Source: Gallionellaceae bacterium (lineage in GTDB: Bacteria > Pseudomonadota > Gammaproteobacteria > Burkholderiales > Gallionellaceae). From it: 8,841 nt of DNA. Location of the stretch: NCBI GenBank assembly GCA_030646595.1, contig JAUSKS010000156.1, positions 1 through 8,841 on the forward strand. The letters run 5' to 3'. Positions within the stretch are counted from its first letter, which is position 1. Every line of letters starts with the position of its first letter. Shown piece after piece: positions 1-5,952 of this stretch. The notes below the pieces were generated by a model. That model made no database searches. It was not told the origin of the DNA and was given only the letters and a program-made list of their open reading frames with translations. The position numbers and the translations under genes are program-made.

Positions 1-1623
1 GATCAGGTCGCGCGTATTGGGAATGGTGTAGAAGCTGGCGTCGTTGCCATGCATTGCCTGGTTCATACGTTTGACGAGGTCGGCCAGCGACTGCGTCTTA
101 CCCATATGCGGCTGCGTATCGAGAAAGGCCTGCAGTTCCGAGATGCCTTGCAACACATGCGGATCCTTGATGCCGTCCTGCTGCGGCGTTTCAATCAGGA
201 AGATGAGCGAGTTCGTGCCGCCGAGCGCCGCGTTCAAAGCGGCGTTATGGACGCGGTATTCGCTGTCCGGCTTGTGGCGATTATTCACGCTGTTGTCAAC
301 ATGCAGGAAGAACAGCCCGACGGTCGCTATCGCCATCAGGATTGCCGCGCCGCCGGCGAACAAGTGTGCCCTTCCACCTGCAATATTGGCTGCAACCCAC
401 ATCAGGAAGCGGTCGAGAATGCCGACCTTGCGCTCGACTTCGATTTCGCGCAACTTTGGCGCTGGCAGCAAAGAGCGGAGTGCCGGAATCAGGGTAAGTT
501 CGAGCATCAGTGCGCCGAGTACGCCGCAGCCAGCGAAGACACCGAAGTGCTGCACCATGACGATGCCGGTCGCGTACAGCGAGAAGAAGGTGATCGCCGC
601 AATCATGCCCGCAGTGATCATGACCGGGCCGACGCGCACCAGCGATTGCACGACGGCCTCGACCGTGGCCGTGCGCGCTGGCATGGCATCGGCTGTGCGC
701 AGGCGATAATATTCCTCATAATAACGCTTTAGTATCTGGATGGAGTGCCCGGCTGCGAGTGCCATGATCAGGATCGGCGTGGTGCTGTTCATCGGATCCA
801 TATGCACACCAAGTATTCCCATCAGGCCGAGCCCCCAGATCACACTCAGAATGCTGGTCAGCATTGGCAGCAGCATGCCTTGTAAACTACGGAACGACCA
901 GAACTGGACTGCCATGATGATCAGCAGCGCGATGCCGAAATACATCGGCATCTTCTTCATATGGAATTCCAGCCAGTAGCCGTGCATCGGCAAGCCGCCG
1001 TAGTAGATGTCGACCGTCGCATCCTTTTCGCGCTCGACAATTGGCCGCAGTGCCTGGATCATCGCGGTGTAGTTTGGTTTCGCCTTGTCGGTCTTGAAGT
1101 CAGCGATGACGGCGGCGACCTTGCCGTCCGGCGTGACGAGCGAATTGATGTAGATGGGCATAGACGCGACGGCGGCCTTGAGCGCTGCAATTTCGACTGG
1201 TGTCTGTGGTACGCGCTCCATAATGCGCCGCACTTCCATACCGTCGGAGGCGGCCCGGATATCCTTGACCTTACGTGCTGCCAGACTCAGGATATTGTGG
1301 CGCACTGCTTGTGGGAGTTGTTCGATCCCCTGCTGGATGCGCTGGATTTTCGCGAGCACTTCGGGCTGGTAGATGTCGCCGTTCTTTGGGGCGATGCCGA
1401 TCACGACGACATTGCGCCCGCCGAACACCTGTTCCAGCGTCTTCGTCGTCTTAACATAGGGATGCGCCTGCGGTGCCCAGATATCAGGGTCCGTGTCGAT
1501 TTTCAATGCGCCGATGCGCATGCCCAGGAAAATGGTTACGCACAGTACTAGTAGAATCACTACCATTCTGTACGAGGTGATGATGCGCGCATAACATTCC
1601 AAAAGGTGTCGCTTGCCTTCCAT
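1..1623 (-). CDS. RND/MMPL-superfamily exporter, 3' end cut off by the window
   Basis: This is an inner-membrane transporter of the RND superfamily (the 'predicted exporter of the RND superfamily' type). The frame is open for 541 codons from the ATG at 1621-1623 to the window edge with no stop, so the C-terminal part is missing. Predicted membrane helices lie near residues 20-38, 228-246, 250-272, 281-298, 331-352, 358-382 and 420-441. Residues about 41-225 form the first large periplasmic domain. A second begins at about 442, giving the duplicated RND layout. The segment after helix 4 reads LKRYYEEYYRL, matching the family's R-Y-x-E-E signature. In helix 4 the usual proton-relay Asp is absent and the motif is AAGHS with His293. 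Relatives are roughly 770-850 residues, so about a third is missing. The start is supported by AGGAG nine bases upstream. Ile codons are mostly ATC, unlike neighbouring genes. The substrate cannot be told; lipid-like or hydrophobic compounds are usual for the family. Confidence 0.88.
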   Translation of the reverse strand, partial: MEGKRHLLECYARIITSYRMVVILLVLCVTIFLGMRIGALKIDTDPDIWAPQAHPYVKTTKTLEQVFGGRNVVVIGIAPKNGDIYQPEVLAKIQRIQQGIEQLPQAVRHNILSLAARKVKDIRAASDGMEVRRIMERVPQTPVEIAALKAAVASMPIYINSLVTPDGKVAAVIADFKTDKAKPNYTAMIQALRPIVEREKDATVDIYYGGLPMHGYWLEFHMKKMPMYFGIALLIIMAVQFWSFRSLQGMLLPMLTSILSVIWGLGLMGILGVHMDPMNSTTPILIMALAAGHSIQILKRYYEEYYRLRTADAMPARTATVEAVVQSLVRVGPVMITAGMIAAITFFSLYATGIVMVQHFGVFAGCGVLGALMLELTLIPALRSLLPAPKLREIEVERKVGILDRFLMWVAANIAGGRAHLFAGGAAILMAIATVGLFFLHVDNSVNNRHKPDSEYRVHNAALNAALGGTNSLIFLIETPQQDGIKDPHVLQGISELQAFLDTQPHMGKTQSLADLVKRMNQAMHGNDASFYTIPNTRDLI

Positions 1624-1632
1624 AATTGTTTT

Positions 1633-1637
1633 CTCCT
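1633..1637 (-). promoter_or_regulatory. Ribosome binding site of the RND exporter gene
   Basis: On the minus strand this reads AGGAG, nine bases before the ATG at 1621-1623. It is the clearest Shine-Dalgarno sequence in the window and fixes the exporter start. It also argues against the overlapping minus-strand frame at 1484-1789, which would run straight through it. Confidence 0.65.
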
Positions 1638-1717
1638 GGTGTGTTGTTGGTAGAGGTCGAGTGCACGGAACCGTTACCGCTCTCGAGAGGCGCAATAATG
1701 GCGACAATCGCGCATAC

Positions 1718-1757
1718 TGATCGAATGCCGCCACACTTCCCGGATGGCATCAGATCA
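1718..1757. repeat. Imperfect inverted repeat between regulator and exporter genes
   Basis: Arms TGATCGAATGCC (1718-1729) and GGCATCAGATCA (1746-1757) are complementary at 10 of 12 positions, with a 16-base spacer. The element lies about 95-135 bp upstream of the exporter start and 65-105 bp past the stop of the regulator at 1822-2502. It could be a binding site for a dimeric regulator or a weak RNA hairpin. No T-run follows on either strand, so a classical terminator is unlikely. The rest of the 1624-1821 gap holds a 10-bp palindrome CTCTCGAGAG (1680-1689) and no convincing promoter. Confidence 0.35.
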
Positions 1758-1821
1758 TGACAAGAGGGGATTCTTATGGGAATATGCATTTCCTCATGGT
1801 TTACTATGTTTGAATCGGGCG

Positions 1822-2502
1822 CTACGCGTCGCTCATGCAGTACTGGGGAATGTCCTGCAAAGTGATGTAGCCAAGTTCCATCGCCTTGGTGACGGCGTGG
1901 GTGCGGTTAAATACATTCAATGTGCGCATGAGGCCAGTGACGTGGTTATCGACGGTACCGACACTAAGCTTGAGTTGTGTGGCGATTTTCTTGGATGAAT
2001 ATCCGCGCTGCAGGAGGAACAACACGTCATGCTGACGCCGCGTGAGCCGGATAGAAGTCTGCGGCTCCTGGTTACACGGCGCATGAGGAAATACCGGGTG
2101 TCCATCCACCACCGATTGCAGTGCGTCCAGGAAGTCAGGAATCGGTGTCGTTTTCACGATATAACCCAATAGACCCATACTCTTGGCGGCGGCGATCCAT
2201 TGCGGATTGTTCGATCCGGTCAGGATGACGCAATGACCATAGGCACCCTGCTGTGCAAAATACCGGGCCAGGGACAGCCCATAAGCTTTCGGAATATCAA
2301 GGTCAACGAAAATGCGGAACCAGGCATCTGACCGTGAAAACTCTTCCCGTGCAGTCTGTGCGCAGCCGCAGATAGTAGCGCTGATTCCGCCATCTATTTT
2401 GGATAGAAGGGATGCAATCGCAAGAGCGACCAATGAATGATTTTCGACAATCAGGACACGTCTTTCTTGACTCGCACAATGCAACATATCAACATATTTC
2501 AT
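1822..2502 (-). CDS. NarL/FixJ-type response regulator with atypical receiver
   Basis: This is a two-component transcription regulator of 226 residues. The receiver spans about residues 15-130 and a LuxR-type helix-turn-helix about 150-215. Visible receiver residues are phospho-acceptor Asp67 (in VDLDIP), Thr95 (in ILTGS) and Lys117 (in YIVKT). The usual N-terminal acidic pair (Asp-Asp in LVADDH-type motifs) is Glu20-Asn21 here, so one Mg2+-coordinating acid is replaced by Asn. The output domain is standard, with LTRRQHDVLFLLQRGYSSKKIA followed by a recognition helix around LSVGTVDNHVTGLMRTL. The ATG at 2500-2502 has a weak GGGG five bases upstream; M6 is an alternative start. The gene lies upstream of the exporter on the same strand and diverges from a second NarL-type regulator. 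Control of the exporter or of its own divergent region is inferred. The cognate kinase is not certain. Confidence 0.9.
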   Translation of the reverse strand: MKYVDMLHCASQERRVLIVENHSLVALAIASLLSKIDGGISATICGCAQTAREEFSRSDAWFRIFVDLDIPKAYGLSLARYFAQQGAYGHCVILTGSNNPQWIAAAKSMGLLGYIVKTTPIPDFLDALQSVVDGHPVFPHAPCNQEPQTSIRLTRRQHDVLFLLQRGYSSKKIATQLKLSVGTVDNHVTGLMRTLNVFNRTHAVTKAMELGYITLQDIPQYCMSDA

Positions 2503-2506
2503 GTTG
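2490..2506. repeat. Short hairpin-forming repeat over the regulator start codon
   Basis: CAACAT (2490-2495) and ATGTTG (2501-2506) are exact complements separated by five bases. In the minus-strand transcript the AUG of the 1822-2502 regulator is partly paired in this six-bp stem. A second CAACATAT copy lies directly adjacent at 2482-2489. The stem could dampen translation initiation or be part of an operator, but its small size makes chance plausible. Confidence 0.3.
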
Positions 2507-2601
2507 TCCCCGGCTTTAGAATGTTGAAAGTAAATTTATTAGGATGTGTGCAAATCACCAGCCATAATTTTCTTTGCCGTTATTGCAGCGTTAATACTGT
2601 G

Positions 2602-2618
2602 TGCATCAGGCTGATGCA
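2602..2618. repeat. Perfect 17-bp palindrome, candidate operator
   Basis: TGCATCAGGCTGATGCA has two exact 8-base arms around a single central G at 2610. It lies between the two divergently transcribed NarL-type regulator genes, about 108 bp from the start of the minus-strand gene and about 133 bp upstream of the TATAAT of the plus-strand gene. Dimeric helix-turn-helix regulators commonly bind such sites, so an operator role is a reasonable inference. Which protein binds it is unknown. The flanks ATACTG (2594-2599) and CAGTAT (2617-2622) extend the symmetry with a different spacing. Confidence 0.5.
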
Positions 2619-2622
2619 GTAT

Positions 2623-2732
2623 CCATGCGAGGCATGCTATGGCCATATGGTTGTGCGTGTACATTAGCCTGGGGTATTAAGCCTTTATTTTGGTTTTAAT
2701 ACTTCCGGTTAATTCGCATGCCATGCGGAGGC
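2623..2732. repeat. Direct repeat CCATGCG(G)AGGC in the divergent region
   Basis: CCATGCGAGGC (2623-2633) recurs as CCATGCGGAGGC (2721-2732), 98 bp apart, with one inserted G. The second copy overlaps the palindrome at 2715-2727. Between the copies lie the overlapping palindromes ATGGCCAT (2639-2646) and CCATATGG (2643-2650). The recurrence suggests protein binding sites; the function is inferred. Confidence 0.3.
2715..2727. repeat. 13-bp palindrome over the -35 region of the plus-strand regulator promoter
   Basis: CGCATG and CATGCG are exact inverted copies around one C at 2721. The element covers the expected -35 position of the promoter whose -10 is TATAAT at 2743-2748. A bound dimer here would block or replace the poor -35 contact. 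This placement fits a repressor or a class II activator site; the factor is not known. Confidence 0.45.
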
Positions 2733-2748
2733 TGAGCCTGGCTATAAT
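2718..2748 (+). promoter_or_regulatory. Candidate sigma-70 promoter of the plus-strand regulator
   Basis: A perfect consensus -10 hexamer TATAAT lies at 2743-2748, 32 bases before the ATG at 2781. No good -35 is present: the best is ATGCCA at 2718-2723 (four of six matches) with an overlong 19-base spacer. Transcription would begin near 2755 and give a leader of about 26 bases. The weak -35 and overlapping palindrome suggest a regulated promoter. Confidence 0.5.
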
Positions 2749-2780
2749 GGGTGCTCACCCTCCACTGACCGGGGTATGAA

Positions 2781-3371
2781 ATGATGAAAATTCTGGTGGC
2801 TGATGATCATGCGTTGTTTCGTGCAGGGCTGCGGCTGGTAGTGCATCAGCTTGAAGCTGAGATGCTGGAGGCGCATGACTGGCAATCGGCGCGAGCAGCG
2901 CTGGAGGCGCAGCCGGATATCGCGCTGGCGCTGGTGGATCTCAGTATGCCAGGTAGAGATCGCTTTGCCGGGCTGGGCGATTTGCTGGAATGTGCCGAAA
3001 CGGTTCCGGTGGTTGTGGTATCTGCCTCGGAGAGTGTGTTGGATATGAAGCGGGTGCTGGACATGGGTGCGGTGGGGTATCTGGCCAAAAGTGAAACAGC
3101 AGCAGTGATGTTGAATGCGATGCGGCTGGCGTTGGCGGGCGGGGTATACGTGCCGCCGAAGCTGGTGCTGGTTGGCAAAGCGAACGGCTTCGGACTAACT
3201 GCAAGGCAAGTCGATATATTGCGGGCGCTGGTGCAGGGAAAATCGAACAAGATTATCGCGCAGGATTTTGATTTGTCGGTGGCCACGGTCAAAGCGCATG
3301 TGGGGGCGATTTTCAGGGCGCTGAATGTGAATAGCCGGGCTGATGCGGTACGGGTGATAGAGAAGCGTTGA
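2781..3371 (+). CDS. NarL/FixJ-family response regulator
   Basis: This 196-residue two-component transcription factor has a complete receiver and a LuxR-type DNA-binding domain. The receiver covers about residues 3-118, with the acidic pair Asp8-Asp9 in VADDH, phospho-acceptor Asp53 in LVDLSMPG, Ser81 in VVSAS and Lys103 in YLAKS. The helix-turn-helix covers about 138-195, with GLTARQVDILRALVQGKSNK and the recognition helix LSVATVKAHV. All phosphotransfer residues are intact, unlike the divergent regulator at 1822-2502. Two adjacent ATG codons (2781 and 2784) are possible starts; GGGG at 2771-2774 suits 2781 at six bases and 2784 at nine. A minimal ATG-AAA-TGA frame at 2776 overlaps the start. 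The gene converges tail to tail with a hybrid kinase gene 17 bp away, so that kinase is its most likely partner by context. Target genes are not visible. Confidence 0.93.
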   Translation: MMKILVADDHALFRAGLRLVVHQLEAEMLEAHDWQSARAALEAQPDIALALVDLSMPGRDRFAGLGDLLECAETVPVVVVSASESVLDMKRVLDMGAVGYLAKSETAAVMLNAMRLALAGGVYVPPKLVLVGKANGFGLTARQVDILRALVQGKSNKIIAQDFDLSVATVKAHVGAIFRALNVNSRADAVRVIEKR

Positions 3372-3388
3372 TTGATTTCTTGGCGCGA

Positions 3389-5188
3389 TTACCCTCGCTC
3401 ACACTGTACTCGCCTTAGATAAGCGCGCAGTTTCCCCGGTTGCACTGGTTTGTGCATCAGGGTGTGGCCGCTGGCTTGAGCTTCGTGCAGGCAATCCGGG
3501 GCGGTGTCGCCAGTGATAATCAACGCCGGGATGTCACTGCCGAAATGACGACGTAGCCGCTCTATGGCTTGTACGCCGGTCTTACCGTTGCGCAAGCGGT
3601 AATCGACGATAATGACTTGCGGTGCTTGTTTTTCGAGAGTTATTTTTTCTAGCGCCTCTTCTTCCGAACCCGCCAACATCGCTATGCAACCCCATGCCTC
3701 CAGCACCGCGTTCATGCCGGCGCGTGTTGCGGCTTCGTCGTCTATGACAAGGATGCACATTCCCCGCACGTCATGTTGATCAAAATTCTGCGCGAGCGCT
3801 GCTTGCATCGCGGTTCCCGGATCGCCTGCCGGGAGGGTGAGCGTGAAGCGCGAGCCTAGTCCAGGCGTAGAATCCAGATGGAGGTGATGTTGCAGCAAGG
3901 TGGCCAGACGATCTACGATGGCCAAGCCCAAGCCCAATCCTTTGCTGCGGTCGCGCTCGGAATTGACCAGTTGATAAAATTCCCGGAAGATATTTTTGTG
4001 CTGGCTGGATGGAATGCCGACACCGGTATCCGCGATTTCGATGTTTATCTGGATGCCGTGGCAAGTACATAATACTTTGACGGAACCATTATGGGTATAG
4101 CGCAGAGCGTTGCTGATGAGGTTGCGCAATAGGGTTTCCAGCAATACCGGGTCGCTGTAAACCACGAGATCGTTGGCATCAATGCGCCAGTGCAATCCTT
4201 TAGCTTGCGCCTGGGGAGCGTATTCGGCGTCCAATTGATGCAGTAACACATGCAGCGGAAAATGCGCCAGATCGGGTTTGATAATGTCGGCATCGAGCTT
4301 GGAAATATCCAACAATGACTCCAGCAACTGGTTAAGCGCTTCGATAGATCTGTTCATGTTGCCCAGCAAGGCCTGAGCCTTGGTATCAGTAATATGCGGG
4401 CACAAAGCATTGGCAAAGAGGGTAAGCGCATGTACCGGCTGGCGCAAATCGTGGCTGGCAGAAGCAAGAAAACGGGTCTTGTCGCGGCTTGCGATTTCAG
4501 CTTTCTCCTTTTCTTCGTGCAGGCGCTCAACCAGATCCAGATTCTTGAAGCGCAGACGAATCGCCGCCAATGCAGACTTGCGTGTGTTATGTGCAACCTG
4601 GGCGAGGGTGGTTATCAGCATAAAAAGTATTGCCAACCCCTGATATCCAATATTACCTTCCAGTACCAGACGCAGACCGGACAAGGACAGGGCGGGAATG
4701 GTGAAGGCGTAGTAGCTTTCGAGCCAATAGGAATGAAGCGCGATGGAACCCGCACACAACCCGATAATGCTGGTGAAAAGAAATATTTGCAGCGTGGTGG
4801 AGCCCGGAATAAAAAACAGCAGAGTTGCGCTGCCCCAAAGGGTGCCGCTGGCCAAGGCGGTAAGGCTGAAGTAATGACCCCAGCGCGGCGCATCTCCCGT
4901 GGCAGGGGTGCGCCGTAAATAGGCACGGTTGAGCAGCAGGCGAACGGCAGTGATCGCGAAAGCCGTTCCGCACCAGGCCAGCAGCACTGCATGATCAACC
5001 TGCCCCCACATTACTACCAGCATTATGATCGGCATTAGTATGATGCTGACCAGAATATTGGAAAAATTGTGGTAAAGGAGGTCTACTGCCTGGGTAGTGA
5101 CCCGCTGTGTGTAGGAGTCACTGCCGACTGGCTTGGCAGTGCGCACAAATTTTAAATTGCCAATGATGCCGCTACCCATCATGACCAC
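3389..5188 (-). CDS. Membrane-bound hybrid sensor histidine kinase with C-terminal receiver
   Basis: This 599-residue kinase senses an unknown signal at the inner membrane. About six predicted helices lie near residues 42-62, 66-88, 105-127, 132-150, 158-176 and 182-199, followed by a charged, probably coiled-coil linker at 205-238. The dimerisation domain has the H-box FLASASHDLRQP with His246. The ATPase domain shows the N-box RNLISNALRYT (Asn356, Asn360), G1 DTGVGIP (387-393), FREFYQL and the glycine-rich GLGLGLAI (417-424). A receiver at about 477-597 has Asp483/Asp484, Asp529, Thr559 and Lys580, all conserved. No Hpt domain is present, so the receiver may act as a phosphate sink, or a separate Hpt protein may exist elsewhere. 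The listed start is GTG at 5186-5188; ATG at 5180-5182 or 5177-5179 is equally possible. No Shine-Dalgarno is seen. The LOG gene stops 3 bp upstream, suggesting translational coupling. The partner is probably the regulator at 2781-3371. Confidence 0.93.
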   Translation of the reverse strand: MVMMGSGIIGNLKFVRTAKPVGSDSYTQRVTTQAVDLLYHNFSNILVSIILMPIIMLVVMWGQVDHAVLLAWCGTAFAITAVRLLLNRAYLRRTPATGDAPRWGHYFSLTALASGTLWGSATLLFFIPGSTTLQIFLFTSIIGLCAGSIALHSYWLESYYAFTIPALSLSGLRLVLEGNIGYQGLAILFMLITTLAQVAHNTRKSALAAIRLRFKNLDLVERLHEEKEKAEIASRDKTRFLASASHDLRQPVHALTLFANALCPHITDTKAQALLGNMNRSIEALNQLLESLLDISKLDADIIKPDLAHFPLHVLLHQLDAEYAPQAQAKGLHWRIDANDLVVYSDPVLLETLLRNLISNALRYTHNGSVKVLCTCHGIQINIEIADTGVGIPSSQHKNIFREFYQLVNSERDRSKGLGLGLAIVDRLATLLQHHLHLDSTPGLGSRFTLTLPAGDPGTAMQAALAQNFDQHDVRGMCILVIDDEAATRAGMNAVLEAWGCIAMLAGSEEEALEKITLEKQAPQVIIVDYRLRNGKTGVQAIERLRRHFGSDIPALIITGDTAPDCLHEAQASGHTLMHKPVQPGKLRAYLRRVQCERG

Positions 5189-5191
5189 TGG

Positions 5192-5908
5192 TTAAAGATT
5201 CAATTGCATTTCACGTTCCGCATCGGACAATTCAAAACCGCGCGTTTCATAATGTTTGAAAATGGCGCTGACTACGGCTTCCGGCTCATCAATTACCTGG
5301 ATCAAACTCATGTCGTCCTCACCTATCATGCCTTCGCTAAGCAGGGTGTGTTGTATCCAGTCCACCATGCCGCGCCAAAAATCGCTGCCTACCAGAATAA
5401 TGGGAATGCGCCGTATTTTGCCGGTCTGCACCAGGGTCAGCGCTTCCATCAATTCATCCAGGGTACCGAATCCACCCGGCATGACTACATAGGCGCTGGC
5501 AAATTTGACGAACATGACTTTGCGCGCAAAGAAATGCTGAAAGCTCTGGCTGATGTTCTGGTAGGGATTGATATTCTGCTCATGCGGCAACTGGATGTTA
5601 AGCCCCACGCTGGGGGATTTACCATAGAAAGCGCCTTTGTTGGCTGCTTCCATGATGCCGGGTCCGCCGCCGGAGATGACCGAAAATCCGGCATCGGACA
5701 ACAGCCGCGTAATATGTTCGGTCAGCTTGTAATAGGGGTGCTCGGATGGCGTACGTGCGCTGCCAAAAATACTGACCGCAGGCTGAATGACATTCAAGCG
5801 GTCTATAGCCGAGACAAATTCTGACATAATGCCAAATACCCGCCAGGCTTCTTTCGAGTTCCAATGTTCCGGTAATTGCACGGGAGGTAGCTTGGATTGA
5901 TTATTCAT
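5192..5908 (-). CDS. LOG-family nucleoside 5'-monophosphate phosphoribohydrolase
   Basis: This 238-residue Rossmann-fold protein belongs to the LOG family (TIGR00730 type), often mislabelled 'lysine decarboxylase'. Characterised members cleave ribose-5-phosphate from nucleoside or cytokinin 5'-monophosphates in the cytoplasm. Signature segments are FGSAR (48-52), GGGPGIMEAANKGA (80-93), FARKVMF (127-133) and PGGFGTLDE (144-152) with the conserved Glu152. The frame continues upstream to an ATG at 5942-5944, but that start has no ribosome site and overlaps the polA start codon. The ATG at 5906-5908 is preferred, with AAGGG ten bases upstream and a normal N-terminus (MNNQSKLPP). The hybrid kinase gene follows after 3 bp, probably in one operon. 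polA diverges only 34 bp away. Whether the substrate is AMP, a modified adenine nucleotide or another nucleotide cannot be read from the sequence. Confidence 0.9.
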   Translation of the reverse strand: MNNQSKLPPVQLPEHWNSKEAWRVFGIMSEFVSAIDRLNVIQPAVSIFGSARTPSEHPYYKLTEHITRLLSDAGFSVISGGGPGIMEAANKGAFYGKSPSVGLNIQLPHEQNINPYQNISQSFQHFFARKVMFVKFASAYVVMPGGFGTLDELMEALTLVQTGKIRRIPIILVGSDFWRGMVDWIQHTLLSEGMIGEDDMSLIQVIDEPEAVVSAIFKHYETRGFELSDAEREMQLNL

Positions 5909-5942
5909 GCTGGATGAACCCTTATACAAAAAATGAAAACAC
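5909..5942. promoter_or_regulatory. 34-bp divergent LOG/polA intergenic region
   Basis: This gap must serve two genes, so their promoters overlap it and probably the coding ends. On the minus strand TATAAG (5921-5926) with TTTTCA (5944-5949) at 17-bp spacing is a possible -10/-35 pair, although the resulting LOG leader would be only a few bases long. On the plus strand TATACA (5923-5928) could be a -10 for polA, again giving a leader of only about eight bases. No Shine-Dalgarno precedes polA. The assignment is tentative. Confidence 0.3.
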
Positions 5943-5952
5943 ATGAAAACAC
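5933..5952 (+). repeat. Tandem 10-bp repeat at the polA start
   Basis: ATGAAAACAC occurs twice head to tail, at 5933-5942 and 5943-5952. The second ATG starts polA. The first opens a different frame of ten codons that ends at TGA 5963-5965 inside polA. A unit length of ten, not a multiple of three, creates this decoy frame. Confidence 0.7.

Noticed and set aside
49..732. Long plus-strand open frames at 44-709 and 49-732
   Set aside because: They lie antisense to the exporter, whose minus-strand frame is unbroken over 541 codons with clear membrane helices and RND motifs. The plus-strand products have biased composition and no recognisable domain.
961..1551. Plus-strand open frame of 196 codons
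   Set aside because: It is antisense to the first periplasmic domain of the exporter, has no ribosome site and resembles no family I know.
1680..1689. CTCTCGAGAG palindrome as an operator
   Set aside because: It is only ten bases long with no extension or second copy, so chance is a sufficient explanation.
1484..1789. Minus-strand frame of 101 codons spanning the regulator-exporter gap
   Set aside because: It overlaps the exporter start and its AGGAG ribosome site in another frame, and the product has no recognisable features.
2437..2667. Plus-strand frame of 76 codons in the divergent region
   Set aside because: It starts inside the minus-strand regulator, overlaps the palindromes, lacks a ribosome site and shows no family similarity.
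3372..3388. Terminator between the convergent regulator and kinase genes
   Set aside because: The 17-bp gap has no inverted repeat or T-run that would form a hairpin.
4394..4918. Plus-strand frame of 174 codons within the kinase gene
   Set aside because: It is antisense to the conserved membrane and H-box coding region; its repetitive Gly/Gln/Lys-rich product is typical of a shadow frame.
5204..5824. Plus-strand frame of 206 codons within the LOG gene
   Set aside because: It is antisense to the LOG signature motifs, which fix the minus strand as coding.
5909..5944. Twelve-residue N-terminal extension of the LOG protein
   Set aside because: The extension start overlaps the polA start codon, lacks a ribosome site and adds residues unlike family N-termini. 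The ATG at 5906-5908 is better.
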